64,000 nt of DNA from Gluconacetobacter sacchari (lineage in GTDB: Bacteria; Pseudomonadota; Alphaproteobacteria; Acetobacterales; Acetobacteraceae): NCBI RefSeq assembly GCF_014174255.1, contig NZ_JABEQJ010000004.1, positions 123,030-187,029 of the forward strand. Reading direction: 5' to 3'. The translations under genes and the position numbers were made by a program. Below the pieces are notes generated by a model. It had not been told where the DNA came from, did not search any database, and saw only the letters and a list, made by a program, of their open reading frames with translations. This document shows, one piece after another, positions 30,334 through 39,685 of the stretch (positions are counted from its first letter, which is position 1; each line of letters opens with the position of its first letter).

Positions 30334-31809
30334 ATGATCGCCCCCATGAGCGCTCCCACTCCGGATGAAGACAGGCTCGACCCGCGCCTGCTGCGGGTCG
30401 CCGCGGTGGTCGTCCTGGGCACCTTCATGTCGATCCTCGACACGACGATCATCAACGTGGCGGTCCGGGGCCTGTCGCGGGATTTCCATACCCCGCTGGC
30501 CACGACGCAATGGATCGCGACCGGCTACATGCTCGCACTGGCGACCGTCATCCCCCTGACGGGATGGGCGGCCGACCGCTACGGCACCAAGCGGCTGTAC
30601 ATGACGGCGATCCTGCTGTTCCTCGGCGGCTCGGTCCTGTCGGGGGCGGCATGGTCGATGCCCACGCTGATCCTGTTCCGGGTGCTGCAAGGGCTGGGCG
30701 GCGGGATGATCATGCCCACCGGGATGACGATCCTCAGCCACGCCGCCGGCCCCCGGCGCATGGCCCGGCTGATGGGCATCATCGGCGTGCCGATGCTGCT
30801 GGGGCCGATCTGCGGCCCCGTCCTCGGCGGCTGGCTGGTCGACGACGTGTCGTGGCGCTGGATCTTCTTCGTGAACCTGCCGATCGGCGCCATCGCGCTC
30901 TATGCCGCCGGGCGGGTGCTGGACCCGGACCGGCCCGGGCCGCATCACGCCCTGGACTGGCGGGGCCTGCTGCTGCTGTCCCCGGGGCTGGCGATTTTCG
31001 TCTTCGGCCTCGCCCGGATCGCGGCGGCCGGCAATTTCGGCACCCGCGCCGGAGACAGCGCGGCCGGCGCCGGGCTGGCGCTGGTCGTCGCCTTCGTCAT
31101 GCATGCGCTGCGCCATCGGGACCCGCTGATCGACGTCCGGATGTTCGGCCGCCGGACGGTCGGCGCCTCGGCCTTGACGACCTTCCTGTTCGGCACCGCG
31201 TTCTTCGGCATGTCTCTCATCCTGCCGCTCTATTTCCAGATCGTCAGGGGCGAGCCCGCGTTCGACGCGGGCCTGCTCCTGGCCGCCCAGGGCATCGGCG
31301 CGATGGTCTCCATGCCGCTCGCGGCCCGCATGACCGACAGGATCGGGGCGGGCAGGGTGGTGCTGACCGGCCTCGGCTGCGTGGCCGCCGGCATGCTGGC
31401 CCTCAGCCGGATCGCGAGCACGACGCCGTTCTGGGTCATCGAACCGATGCTGTTCATGATCGGCCTGGGGATGGGCGCAACCATGATGCCGTCGATGAGC
31501 GCCGCCATGAGCACGGTGCCGCGCCACCAGATCGCCCGCACCACCAGCGGGCTGAACGTCGTGCAGCGCGTCGGCGGCTCGATCGGCACCGCCCTGCTCG
31601 CGGTGGTGCTGGGCCACGAGATTTCCCGCGCCGGCGCCTCCGCGCACGGTGGGCTGGCACCCGCGCTCAACCAGGCATTCGATCACACGTTCCTGTGGTC
31701 GTTCGCGATCATTCTCCTGGCCGTCTGTCCCGCGCTCTTCCTCCCAAGGAAAAGAACCAGCACCCGATCGGGCGAACCCGAAAGCGCCCCCCTGCCCGCG
31801 ATCGACTGA
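30334..31809 (+). CDS. MFS transporter, DHA2 (EmrB/QacA) family
   Basis: A 491-residue transporter with 14 predicted helices. It opens TFMSILDTTIINVAVRGLSRDF, the DHA2 TM1 signature, followed by QWIATGYMLALATVIPLTGWAADRYGTKRLY (motif A) and GVPMLLGPICGPVLGGWLVD (antiporter motif C). EmrB-like pumps usually work with an EmrA fusion protein and an outer-membrane channel, neither of which is adjacent. ATG 30334 has an AGG six bases upstream; ATG 30346 is an alternative. It ends 7 bp before the convergent pdxJ stop. Confidence 0.9.
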   Translation: MIAPMSAPTPDEDRLDPRLLRVAAVVVLGTFMSILDTTIINVAVRGLSRDFHTPLATTQWIATGYMLALATVIPLTGWAADRYGTKRLYMTAILLFLGGSVLSGAAWSMPTLILFRVLQGLGGGMIMPTGMTILSHAAGPRRMARLMGIIGVPMLLGPICGPVLGGWLVDDVSWRWIFFVNLPIGAIALYAAGRVLDPDRPGPHHALDWRGLLLLSPGLAIFVFGLARIAAAGNFGTRAGDSAAGAGLALVVAFVMHALRHRDPLIDVRMFGRRTVGASALTTFLFGTAFFGMSLILPLYFQIVRGEPAFDAGLLLAAQGIGAMVSMPLAARMTDRIGAGRVVLTGLGCVAAGMLALSRIASTTPFWVIEPMLFMIGLGMGATMMPSMSAAMSTVPRHQIARTTSGLNVVQRVGGSIGTALLAVVLGHEISRAGASAHGGLAPALNQAFDHTFLWSFAIILLAVCPALFLPRKRTSTRSGEPESAPLPAID

Positions 31810-31816
31810 CGCGCCG

Positions 31817-32581
31817 TCACCCGTTCGCCCTGGCGTCATCCATGCCCCTGGCCTCATCCATGCACTGGCGCATCCGCGTCACGGTCTCGGCCAGCCCGTC
31901 GAAAATCGCCTGCCCGATCAGGAAATGGCCGATATTCAGCTCCACCACCTGCGGCAGCGCCGCGATCGGCCCGACATTGCCATAGGTCAGCCCATGCCCG
32001 GCATGAACCTCCAGCCCCGCCTCATCGGCCGACGCGGCCGCCAGCCGCAGCCGCTCATATTCACCGCCCCGCCCTTCGGCATAGGCGCCGGTATGCAACT
32101 CCACCACCGCCGCCCCGATGGCCGCCGAGGCCGCGATCTGCGCCGGATCGGGATTGACGAACAGCGAGACCCGAATCCCCGCCTCGCGCAGCGCCCGCAC
32201 CTTCGGGGCCAGCGCCGCCACCTGCCCGGCGACATCCAGCCCCCCCTCGGTCGTGACCTCGGCCCGCCGCTCCGGCACGATGCAGCAGGCATGCGGGCGC
32301 AGGTCCAGCGCAATGGCCACCATCTCGTCCGTCGCGGCCATTTCCATGTTCAGCGGCACCGCGATCCCGGCCCGCAGCCGCGCCAGGTCGGCATCGCGGA
32401 TATGGCGCCGGTCCTCGCGCAGATGGGCGGTAATCCCGTCGGCCCCCGCCGCCACAGCGGCCATGGCGGCGGCGACCGGGTCCGGATGGCCGCCGCCGCG
32501 CGCATTCCGCACGGTGGCGACATGGTCGATATTCACCCCAAGGCGCAGGGGCGGCGCGGAAAAAACGGGGGAAAGGGTCAT
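31817..32581 (-). CDS. pdxJ: Pyridoxine 5'-phosphate synthase
   Basis: A 254-residue TIM-barrel enzyme that joins 3-amino-2-oxopropyl phosphate and 1-deoxyxylulose 5-phosphate to form pyridoxine 5'-phosphate, the last ring-closing step of the DXP-dependent vitamin B6 pathway. [17 protein letters not shown] is the diagnostic N terminus. [22 protein letters not shown] and [10 protein letters not shown] are further signatures. It overlaps pdxA by four bases (ATGA), with GGAG seven bases before its start, so the two consecutive B6 enzymes are coupled. Confidence 0.97.
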   Translation of the reverse strand: MTLSPVFSAPPLRLGVNIDHVATVRNARGGGHPDPVAAAMAAVAAGADGITAHLREDRRHIRDADLARLRAGIAVPLNMEMAATDEMVAIALDLRPHACCIVPERRAEVTTEGGLDVAGQVAALAPKVRALREAGIRVSLFVNPDPAQIAASAAIGAAVVELHTGAYAEGRGGEYERLRLAAASADEAGLEVHAGHGLTYGNVGPIAALPQVVELNIGHFLIGQAIFDGLAETVTRMRQCMDEARGMDDARANG

Positions 32582-33552
32582 GCGGCACTCCGGTTGCGGG
32601 CCATCTCGCGGGCCAGTTTCAGGGCGGCGATCAGGCTGGACGGATCGGCCACGCCCCGCCCGGCGATATCGAAAGCGGTGCCGTGGTCCGGCGAGGTCCG
32701 CACGATCGGCAGGCCCAGCGTCACATTCACGCCACCCGCCATGTCGATCGTCTTCAACGGAATCAGCGCCTGGTCATGATACATGCACAGCGCCGCGTCA
32801 TACCGGGCACGCGCCGGCGGCGTGAACATCGTATCCGGCGGCCACGGCCCCGTCACCGCGATCCCTTCACCCCTCAGCACCGCGATGGCGGGGGCGATGA
32901 TCTCTCCCTCCTCCCCCCCCATCACCCCGCCCTCGCCCGCATGCGGATTCAACCCGGCAACGGCCAGCCGGGGGGCGGCAATCCCGAAATCGCGCCGAAG
33001 GGCGGCCACGGTCGTGCGTCCGCAGCGCACGATCTCATCCGTCGTCAGGCCGTCCAGCGCCCGGCGCAGCGAAACATGGATCGTCACCGGCACCACGCGC
33101 AGTTCCGGGCAGGCCAGCATCATCACTTCCCGCCCCGGCACGCCGCACAACCCGGCCAGATATTCGGTATGCCCGGGATGGGCGAAGCCCGCCCGCTTCA
33201 GCACCAGCTTGCTGATCGGGTTGGTCACCACCGCCCCCGCCTGCCCGCCGAGCGCCAGTTCGACCGCCCGCGCGATACTGCCGATCACCGCCGGCGCATT
33301 GGTCCCATCCGGCTCCCCGGCCCGCGCGGCGCATGCCAGCCCGACCGGCAGAACCGGCAACGCCTCGGCAAAGACCGCCGCCGCCTGCCCGGCCTCCCCG
33401 ACCACGCGCACAGGCACGTCGCGATACAGCGCCGGGTCGCCCAGCACCACGAACGCCGGCCCCTCCGCGCGCAGGGCGCGCCACGCGGCCACCGTCAGTT
33501 CCGGCCCGATCCCGGCCGGATCGCCCATCGTCAGGGCCAGGATCTCCACCAT
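32578..33552 (-). CDS. pdxA: 4-hydroxythreonine-4-phosphate dehydrogenase
   Basis: A 324-residue NAD-dependent, metal-dependent enzyme supplying the amino-ketone substrate of PdxJ. Signatures are [10 protein letters not shown] at the N terminus, the metal-ligand segments [11 protein letters not shown] and [12 protein letters not shown], and LNPHAGEGG. The C terminus includes [19 protein letters not shown]. Its start is one base past the upstream M20 peptidase stop and its stop overlaps pdxJ, making an M20-pdxA-pdxJ operon. Confidence 0.97.
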   Translation of the reverse strand: MVEILALTMGDPAGIGPELTVAAWRALRAEGPAFVVLGDPALYRDVPVRVVGEAGQAAAVFAEALPVLPVGLACAARAGEPDGTNAPAVIGSIARAVELALGGQAGAVVTNPISKLVLKRAGFAHPGHTEYLAGLCGVPGREVMMLACPELRVVPVTIHVSLRRALDGLTTDEIVRCGRTTVAALRRDFGIAAPRLAVAGLNPHAGEGGVMGGEEGEIIAPAIAVLRGEGIAVTGPWPPDTMFTPPARARYDAALCMYHDQALIPLKTIDMAGGVNVTLGLPIVRTSPDHGTAFDIAGRGVADPSSLIAALKLAREMARNRSAA

Positions 33553-33553
33553 A

Positions 33554-34984
33554 TCAGGCGACTAACGCCCGGTCGCGCGACAGGGCATCCAGCACCCGCA
33601 CCCAGGAGCGGATCCCCTTGTGGAACGACACCAGGTCATATTTCTCGTTGGGCGAATGGATACGGTCGTCATCACGCGCGAAGCCGACCAGCAGCGAATC
33701 CATGCCCAGCGCCTGCCCGACCTCCGACACCACGGGGATCGAGCCGCCACTGCCGATCGTCACCGCCGGGCGTCCCCATTCCTCGCCCAGGGCCGCGAGC
33801 GTGGCGCCCAGTCCCGGCCCGTCCGCCGGCACCACGCTGGCCGACGACCCGCCATGCCCCACGAAGGTCGCGGTGCAATCGGCCGGCAGCATGGCGCGCA
33901 CATGGGCACGAAACGCCTCGCGAATCCGCGCTGGGTCCTGGCCCGACACCAGGCGGAACGACACCTTGGCCGATGCCAGGGCCGGCAGCACGGTCTTGAA
34001 TCCGTCGCCGGCATAGCCGCCGCTGATGCCGTTGATCTCGAATGTCGGCCGGCACCAGGTCTGCTCGACGGCGGTATAGCCCCGCTCGCCCGCCGACACC
34101 GACAGCCCGACCGGCCCCAGGCATTCGGCATCGGAGGGCCCGATGGCGCGCCACTGGGCGCGCACCTCGGCCGGCGGGTCCTGCACGCCGTCATAGAACG
34201 CGGGCAGCAGCACCCGCCCGCTGTCATGGTCGCGCACCGAGGCCAGGATCCAGCTCAGCAGTTCCAGCGGGTTGCGCGCGGCATTGCCGTAGATACCGGA
34301 GTGCAGGTCGCGGTTGGCGCACTGGATGGTGATCTCCTCGCCCACCATGCCGCGCAGCGCGGTGGTGATGGCCGGCACCCCGCCATCCAGCATGCCGGTG
34401 TCGCAGATCAGGGCGACATCGGCGCGCAACTCCTCGCGATTGGCTTGCAGGAACGGCAGCAGATTGGCCCCGCCGCTTTCCTCCTCGCCCTCGATCACCA
34501 ACGACACGCGCAGCGGCAGCGACCCATGCTCGGCCTTCAGCGCGCGCAGGGCCTCGACGAAGGTCATCACCTGTCCCTTGTCGTCCGACGCCCCGCGCGC
34601 CACGATCCGCGCGCCCGCCTCGTCACGCACCAGGCGCGGATCGAACGGCGCGCTCTCCCACAATTCCAGCGGATCGACCGGCTGCACGTCGTAATGGCCA
34701 TAGAACAGCACATGCGGCAGCCGCCCGGACGATTCATCCGCCGTCCGGTCATGCGCCACCACCATGGGGTGGCCCGGCGTCTCGCGCAACGAGGCCTCCA
34801 GCCCGATCGCCGCCAGCTCGTCACGCAGCCACGCCGCCGCGCGGCGGCAATCGTCCACATGGGCGGGCTGGGCGGAAATGCTGGGTATGCGCAGGAATGC
34901 GAACAGCCGCTCCAGGCTGGCGTCCAGCGTGCGGTCCACCTCGTCCAGCACCGGTGCCAGGTCACGTCCGTTCGTCATCGTCAT
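33554..34984 (-). CDS. M20 family dipeptidase/carboxypeptidase
   Basis: About 476 residues of the M20 zinc peptidase family (CNDP-like dipeptidase group). Zinc ligands are recognisable in [26 protein letters not shown] and the C-terminal HSPNEKYD segment. The lid domain (about 205-375) contains [14 protein letters not shown]. The physiological substrate is unknown. The start is ATG 34984 or 34978 (MTMTNG) next to a GAGG; the longer frame to 35062 lacks family support. The gene leads the operon with pdxA and pdxJ, though a functional link to vitamin B6 is not evident. Confidence 0.92.
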   Translation of the reverse strand: MTMTNGRDLAPVLDEVDRTLDASLERLFAFLRIPSISAQPAHVDDCRRAAAWLRDELAAIGLEASLRETPGHPMVVAHDRTADESSGRLPHVLFYGHYDVQPVDPLELWESAPFDPRLVRDEAGARIVARGASDDKGQVMTFVEALRALKAEHGSLPLRVSLVIEGEEESGGANLLPFLQANREELRADVALICDTGMLDGGVPAITTALRGMVGEEITIQCANRDLHSGIYGNAARNPLELLSWILASVRDHDSGRVLLPAFYDGVQDPPAEVRAQWRAIGPSDAECLGPVGLSVSAGERGYTAVEQTWCRPTFEINGISGGYAGDGFKTVLPALASAKVSFRLVSGQDPARIREAFRAHVRAMLPADCTATFVGHGGSSASVVPADGPGLGATLAALGEEWGRPAVTIGSGGSIPVVSEVGQALGMDSLLVGFARDDDRIHSPNEKYDLVSFHKGIRSWVRVLDALSRDRALVA

Positions 34985-35167
34985 CCATCCTCGATCCGGG
35001 ACGCGGCAGGCGCCGCGCGTCAGTCGGGAATGTGCGAACAGGACGGCGGAAATGCAATGCACAGGGGCCGGATGGAACAGGATCCTCTTTTATTCTAAGG
35101 CTTTAATTCGTTCCGCTCCCGATCCGGCGAAGTCCTGTGGTTCCTCTTTTCATAAATAAAAAGACCA

Positions 35168-35656
35168 TCAGGCCGCCCGCCGGGCCCTCTGGAGCGCCGC
35201 GAAATCCACCGCCTGCATCAGCACCGGCGGAAACCCCGCATCCCGGGTCAGGTCGGCCAGCAGATTCCGCGCCCCCGGAAACAGGAGGGCCGGGATATCG
35301 ATCAGCAGCATCGGCTCCAGCACGTCCGGCGCCGCGACCCCGCCCGCCACGCGCACGCTGACCAGCCCGGCATAGGCCAGGTCGGCCTCGAACAGCGCCT
35401 GTCCGCCCGGCGCCCTCCCCTGGCAACGCAGCACCAGCGCGACCTCGAACAGCGCCGACCCATCGGCGACCTGCCGGGCATCGACATCCAGGTCCAGGTT
35501 CAGGCGCGGCAGATCCTTCGGCGCGGCGTGAATCCCCGGCGCACCGGGAACCACGAGGCGCACCGACTTGACATACTGGCTGACGATCTCGGCGCGCGGC
35601 GCGCCCATGGCCTCCGCCGCCCCGGCGATCGTGGCGGTGGCATCTCCATCATGCAT
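35168..35656 (-). CDS. secB: Protein-export chaperone SecB
   Basis: A 162-residue SecB homologue. The core is recognisable from SQYVKSVRLVVPGAP through LEVALVLRC-like beta strands to LLIDIPALLFPGARNLLADLTRDAGFPPVLM, the strongly conserved SecB segment that contacts SecA and substrate. SecB tetramers keep precursors unfolded for SecA-driven export, which suits the many secreted proteins here. The N terminus is short on conservation, and ATG 35608 (MGAPRAE) is an alternative start. A 79-bp gap separates it from the hypothetical gene upstream. Confidence 0.92.
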   Translation of the reverse strand: MHDGDATATIAGAAEAMGAPRAEIVSQYVKSVRLVVPGAPGIHAAPKDLPRLNLDLDVDARQVADGSALFEVALVLRCQGRAPGGQALFEADLAYAGLVSVRVAGGVAAPDVLEPMLLIDIPALLFPGARNLLADLTRDAGFPPVLMQAVDFAALQRARRAA

Positions 35657-35735
35657 CTTGGTCGGGTACTCCGGATCGTGACATCACGACTGTGCGGCAG
35701 GCAAGGTGAACGAGGCGTTTATCCCGCTGTGATTT

Positions 35736-36026
35736 CTAGACGAACTGCCCGCGCAGAAAGCCCAGCGCCGGCAGCGGCCGCCAGGCGCGCGGCAGGTCGG
35801 CCCGGCGGATCGGCTGCACGCTGTAGCGCGGCACCGGCTGGCGGGTCTGGCGCAGGAAGGCCGCATAGGCCCGCACCTGCTGTTCCCGCCAGTCGCGGTC
35901 GGCCATCGCGGCCGGGCGGGCGGGATAGATCTCCGCGATACGCAGGGCCCGCCCGACGGTCGCCACGACGGCCCACACCATGTCATCCTTGCGTCCGCCG
36001 CGCTGAAACGCGATGATTTCACTCAA
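35736..36026 (-). CDS. Unrecognised 96-residue protein
   Basis: This protein begins MSEIIAFQRGGRKDDMVWAV and has balanced composition, Trp and Tyr included, with a plausible amphipathic N-terminal half and a basic C terminus (RRADLPRAWRPLPALGFLRGQF). There is no signal peptide or membrane helix, and no family I recognise. Third positions are strongly G/C in this frame, and it fills the gap between secB and the divergent lapA gene, so it is probably real. Competing frames over the same DNA look less protein-like. Confidence 0.6.
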   Translation of the reverse strand: MSEIIAFQRGGRKDDMVWAVVATVGRALRIAEIYPARPAAMADRDWREQQVRAYAAFLRQTRQPVPRYSVQPIRRADLPRAWRPLPALGFLRGQFV

Positions 36027-36164
36027 GAGCCTGCTCCGCCCCGACCCGGCAACGACATCACGCCCGCGCGGTGGAAATCAAGGCCGATCTGCGGGCATCG
36101 GCGCACCGCACGGCCCTGTCCCGCATCCTTGCCGGACACCGCGCGAAACGGTAGGAGGCTGCCC

Positions 36165-36503
36165 ATGCTGCGTCTACTCGTCACCCTGCCCTTCCTGCTG
36201 GGGCTGATCGTCTTCAGCGCCTGCAACCAGGACCCGATCCAATTGTGGTTCCTCGACTGGGGCTGGAAATCCTCGGTCGGCGTGCTGACGCTGATCGTCG
36301 CCGCCGCCTTCTTCATCCTCGGCGCGATCGCGGTCTGGTTCGCCGAACTGCGCCAGCGCGGCCGCGCCCGCCGGGCGGAACAGCAGGTCCGCGCGCTGGA
36401 GGAGCAGGTGGCCGAACTGCGCCGCCAGCAGGCGGAAACCTACAACCCGTCCGTCATGGCCCCCGCCACCCTGCCGGCACCGCACGAGACGCCGCTGCCA
36501 TGA
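36165..36503 (+). CDS. lapA: LapA (DUF1049) family membrane protein
   Basis: A 112-residue protein with two transmembrane helices (LRLLVTLPFLLGLIVFSACN and VGVLTLIVAAAFFILGAIAV) and a cytoplasmic coiled coil (about 70-98, RRAEQQVRALEEQVAELRRQQAE). This is the LapA/DUF1049 architecture; the Escherichia coli relative works with LapB in controlling lipopolysaccharide synthesis. ATG 36165 has an excellent GGAGG site. The stop overlaps pyrF (ATGA). The lapA-pyrF-trpF order recurs in alphaproteobacteria. The Cys within the first helix could make it a lipoprotein, but the lipobox is poor. Confidence 0.85.
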   Translation: MLRLLVTLPFLLGLIVFSACNQDPIQLWFLDWGWKSSVGVLTLIVAAAFFILGAIAVWFAELRQRGRARRAEQQVRALEEQVAELRRQQAETYNPSVMAPATLPAPHETPLP

Positions 36504-37207
36504 CCACCCGCCGCACGCGCCTGATCGTGGCGCTGGACACGCGGGACGAAGCCCAGGCCGCGCGCTGGCGCGACCAGACCGCCGGCAGCGCCGACGCAAT
36601 CAAGCTGGGGCTGGAATTCACCTATGCGCGGGGGCTGGACGCGGTGCGCCGCGTGGCGGACAATCGCCCCCTGTTCCTGGACCTGAAGCTGCACGACATC
36701 CCCAATACCGTCGGCGCGGCCATCGGCAGCCTGGCCGGGACCCGGCCCGCGATGCTGACGATCCACGCCCATGGCGGCAGCGCCATGATCGCGGCCGCCC
36801 GCGCCGCCGTGGACCGCGCCTTTCCGACCGATGCGCGCCCCCTGCTGCTGGCGGTGACGGTGCTGACCAGCATGGATGCCGCCGCACTGCACGAAATCGG
36901 CGTCCATGATGACCCGTGCCAACAGGTGCTGCGCCTGGGCGCCCTGGCCATGATGGCCGGCGCCGACGGGCTGATCTGCTCGCCGCACGAGATCACCCCC
37001 CTGCGCGACCGGCTCGGCGACACGCCGGTGCTGGTGGTGCCGGGCATCCGCCCCACCGGCACCGCCACCGGCGACCAGAAGCGGGTCATGACCCCGGCCC
37101 AGGCCCGGCAGGCCGGCGCCGACTGGATCGTGGTCGGCCGCCCGATCACCACCGCCGCCGACCCCGCCGCCGCCGCCGCCGCTGTGGCGGCGGAACTGGC
37201 CGGCTGA
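36500..37207 (+). CDS. pyrF: Orotidine 5'-phosphate decarboxylase
   Basis: A 235-residue TIM barrel that decarboxylates OMP to UMP, the last step of de novo pyrimidine synthesis. LIVALDTRDEAQA opens the barrel, FLDLKLHDIPNTVG carries the catalytic Asp-Lys-Asp set, and VPGIRPTG and WIVVGRPITTA form the phosphate site. It is a member of the short bacterial PyrF family. ATG 36500 overlaps the lapA stop, and trpF follows four bases after its stop, so the three are an operon. Confidence 0.97.
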   Translation: MTTRRTRLIVALDTRDEAQAARWRDQTAGSADAIKLGLEFTYARGLDAVRRVADNRPLFLDLKLHDIPNTVGAAIGSLAGTRPAMLTIHAHGGSAMIAAARAAVDRAFPTDARPLLLAVTVLTSMDAAALHEIGVHDDPCQQVLRLGALAMMAGADGLICSPHEITPLRDRLGDTPVLVVPGIRPTGTATGDQKRVMTPAQARQAGADWIVVGRPITTAADPAAAAAAVAAELAG

Positions 37208-37211
37208 ACCG

Positions 37212-37859
37212 ATGACCCAGCCGGTCCGCGTCAAGATCTGCGGCCTGACCGAGCCCGAAGGGCTGGACGCCGCGATCGCCCATGGCGCCGATTGGGTGGG
37301 GTTCGTCTTTTTCGCGCGGTCGCCGCGGGCCGTCACGCCGGCCCAGGCCGCGCCGCTGGCGGCGCGCGTGCCGCCCGGCGGCCCGCGTCGCATCGGCCTG
37401 TTCGTCGCCCCCGATGACGACGCGATCGCGGCAACCCTGGACATGGTCGCGCTGGACGGATTGCAGATCTACGCGCCGCAGGCGCGCGCCCTGGCCATCC
37501 GCGAGACCTTCCACCTGCCGGTCTGGCACGCCCACGGCGTCAGCGCGGCCGAGGACCTGCCGGCCGCCAGCAAGCTGGACGGGCTGGTCATCGAATCCCG
37601 CCCGCCGCCCGGGGCCGATCGCCCCGGCGGCAACGCCCGACCGATCGACTGGGCCGTCACGCGAGGCTGGACGGCGCCGGTCCCGTGGATGCTGGCGGGG
37701 GGCCTGACGCCGGAAACCGTCGCCCGCGCGATCGCACTGAGCGGCGCCCCGGCGGTCGACGTCTCATCAGGCGTGGAAAGCGCCCCCGGCCGCAAGGACG
37801 CACGCCTGATCGCCCGCTTCATCCAGAACGCCCGACAGGACGCTCACCAGCGTCCATAG
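37212..37859 (+). CDS. trpF: Phosphoribosylanthranilate isomerase
   Basis: A 215-residue TIM-barrel enzyme of tryptophan synthesis converting PRA to CdRP. VKICGLT carries the general base Cys10; GADWVGFVFFARSPRAV, LAGGLTPETVARAI and AVDVSSGVES (general acid Asp) complete the active site. The usual Q-L-H-G segment reads QIYAP here, a family variation worth noting. The last 16 bp overlap the end of the convergent glycine-rich gene. In many relatives trpB and trpA follow, but here they do not. Confidence 0.95.
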   Translation: MTQPVRVKICGLTEPEGLDAAIAHGADWVGFVFFARSPRAVTPAQAAPLAARVPPGGPRRIGLFVAPDDDAIAATLDMVALDGLQIYAPQARALAIRETFHLPVWHAHGVSAAEDLPAASKLDGLVIESRPPPGADRPGGNARPIDWAVTRGWTAPVPWMLAGGLTPETVARAIALSGAPAVDVSSGVESAPGRKDARLIARFIQNARQDAHQRP

Positions 37860-38218
37860 CCGTACGGATAGCCATAGACGGGGTAAGGATAAGGCGGATA
37901 GGCCGGATACACCGGATAGGCGGGGTAGGCATACGCCGGATAGGCCGGCGGATAATAACGGTACCGGTAACCGTACCCGTAATAGGGCGAAGCCAGCGCC
38001 GAGCCAGCCAGCACGCCGACGCCGAAGCCACCCAGGCCCCAGCCCCAGCGCGGCCCCCAGCCCCCCCTGTGCCAGCCGCCGCCCCAGCCGGGCCCGCGTC
38101 CCCAGCCACCGCCGCCATGCCAGCCCCAGCCGCCATGGCCCCATGCCATCGCCGACGTCGAGGACAGCGGCCCTGCCGCGGCCAGCAGCGCCACCAGCAG
38201 GAAAGCGATCTTGCGCAT
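37844..38218 (-). CDS. Glycine/tryptophan- and tyrosine/proline-rich exported protein
   Basis: A 124-residue protein. A signal peptide (RKIAFLLVALLAAAGPLSSTSAMA) is followed by a Gly/Trp/His-rich part (WGHGGWGWHGGGGWGRGPGW), a short hydrophobic glycine-rich segment (FGVGVLAGSALA), and a C-terminal half of Tyr/Pro repeats (AYPAYPVYPAYPPYPYPVYG). GGAAGGGAG upstream of ATG 38218 supports the start. The composition suggests a small secreted or envelope-associated protein. The function is unknown, and the protein at 42742-43335 has a similar plan. The stop overlaps trpF by 16 bp. Confidence 0.78.
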   Translation of the reverse strand: MRKIAFLLVALLAAAGPLSSTSAMAWGHGGWGWHGGGGWGRGPGWGGGWHRGGWGPRWGWGLGGFGVGVLAGSALASPYYGYGYRYRYYPPAYPAYAYPAYPVYPAYPPYPYPVYGYPYGYGRW

Positions 38219-38410
38219 TGAAATTCTCCCTTCCAGCAGGATTCTCGCCACGCCACCATGTTGGCGGGACAGGCGGCATGTTAAACCCATGCGCCAAGCA
38301 CGATCACGGGATCGCGGTCCGCCTTCCTGCTCTTTACGCAGGATATCAGGCGCCCCGATCCCGGCCTTTTTGTGGCGGCGCCACAGCCGGCCATCCGAAC
38401 GGACAGTCGC

Positions 38411-39155
38411 ATGACGGACGACCGCGAGACGACCATCCTGCCGCCCGGCCTGGCGACCCGCATGGCACGATGGCATCTGACCCAGGCGGGCGAACCCGTC
38501 CAGACCGCGACATCCATCCTGCTGCCGGTTCTGCGCGACGGGATCCCGACCATGCTGAAACTATCCCGCGCCCCCGGTGGCCGCTCGCTGGCCGATCTTG
38601 TCGATGACGGAGACGACATCGCAGCCACACGCCAGCTCTGCCGCGTCGCGGGCCGCCTGCATGGCCAGCAGGCACCACGCCGCCTGGCCCTTCGTCCGCT
38701 GGATGACTGGTTTCGCGACCTTCTGGCCGTCCTCCCCGAACGCGGCGACTGGCTGGGCCGCTGTGCCGCCTCGGCGCGCGCGCTGTTGGCCCGGCCCCGC
38801 GAACAGGTCACGCTCCATGGCGACCTCCATTATGGAAACGTGCTGGACTTCCGCGCGAAAGGCTGGCTCGCCATCGATCCCAAGGGCCTGTTCGGCGAGC
38901 GCGGCTTCGATTTCGCCGCGCTGTTCCTCAACCCCGATCTCGCCGGGCGGCCCCGCCGCCACGCGGACCTGCCGGACGTCTTCGCCCGGCGGGTCGATCT
39001 GGTTGCGGAAACGGCGGGCATCGATCGCATCCGGCTGGCCAGATGGGTTCATGCCTGGTGCGGCCTGTCGGCACTCTGGTTTCTCGAAGACGGGTCGCCA
39101 CCCCGTCATCCAGCATCGCGTCGCCCTGCATGCCGAACGGTTTCTGCCCGGCTGA
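38411..39155 (+). pseudogene. Streptomycin 6-kinase/APH-type phosphotransferase, frameshifted near the C terminus
   Basis: From ATG 38411 the frame encodes an aminoglycoside/hydroxyurea phosphotransferase-like kinase. It has the catalytic loop LHGDLHYGNVLDFRAKGW, the metal-binding IDPKGLFGERGFDFAALFLN, and then WVHAWCGLSALWFLEDG. One extra G in the GGG at 39092-39094 shifts the frame. Removing it gives a natural end, GRHPVIQHRVALHAERFLPG and stop at 39155, 23 bp before the convergent DUF721 stop. As written, the frame instead runs antisense through that gene into mutY, giving a false 792-residue fusion. Whether the extra G is real or a sequencing error cannot be told here. Confidence 0.82.
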
Positions 39156-39178
39156 TCGACCGATCGGCTGACCAGCCG

Positions 39179-39676
39179 TCAGTCCCGGCCCGCACGCTGG
39201 CGGATCCGCGCGCCCAGTGCCGCCAGCGCGTCCTTCAGCGGACCATCCTCCATGTCGGGAATCGGCACCGGCGCCGGCGGCTCGCGCGGCACGGGGCGGG
39301 GCGGTGGGGCCATGCCCGCAACCATGTCCTGCACCAGTTTCAGCGACCGCACCGTGCCCGCCCCGCAGGAGCGATTGACCCGGGCGATCAGTTCCGGCGC
39401 CAGATGCTGCAATTCCATCGCCACCGGCCCGGCGCAGCCCAGCGTCAGCACCCCCGCCGACAGGCGGCGCGGCACGGTGCAGCGTGCCAGGTCGGGCCCG
39501 ACAATCTCCGCCCAGTCGGCCATCACCTGCGCCAGCGCGGCCGGATACCGGCGAAAGGCCGGGCGGGAGACCGCCGGGATCAGCGCCCCCAGGCTGCGCA
39601 TCGTCAGCGCGCGCCGCGGCTCGGGCGGGGGGGCGGCCACGCCCGTGCGCTTGCGATCGGTCCGGTCCTTCGTCAT
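39179..39676 (-). CDS. DUF721 (DciA-like) protein
   Basis: A 165-residue DUF721 protein. The domain (about 27-110) shows WAEIVGPDLARCTVPRRLSAGVLTLGCAGPVAMELQHLAPELIARVN, followed by a Pro-rich tail. DUF721 includes DciA, the loader of the replicative helicase DnaB in bacteria lacking DnaC, so a role in replication initiation is likely but not proven. GGAG five bases before ATG 39676 supports the start. It is back to back with mutY, with only nine bases between the two start codons. Confidence 0.85.
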   Translation of the reverse strand: MTKDRTDRKRTGVAAPPPEPRRALTMRSLGALIPAVSRPAFRRYPAALAQVMADWAEIVGPDLARCTVPRRLSAGVLTLGCAGPVAMELQHLAPELIARVNRSCGAGTVRSLKLVQDMVAGMAPPPRPVPREPPAPVPIPDMEDGPLKDALAALGARIRQRAGRD

Positions 39677-39685
39677 AAGCGCTCC

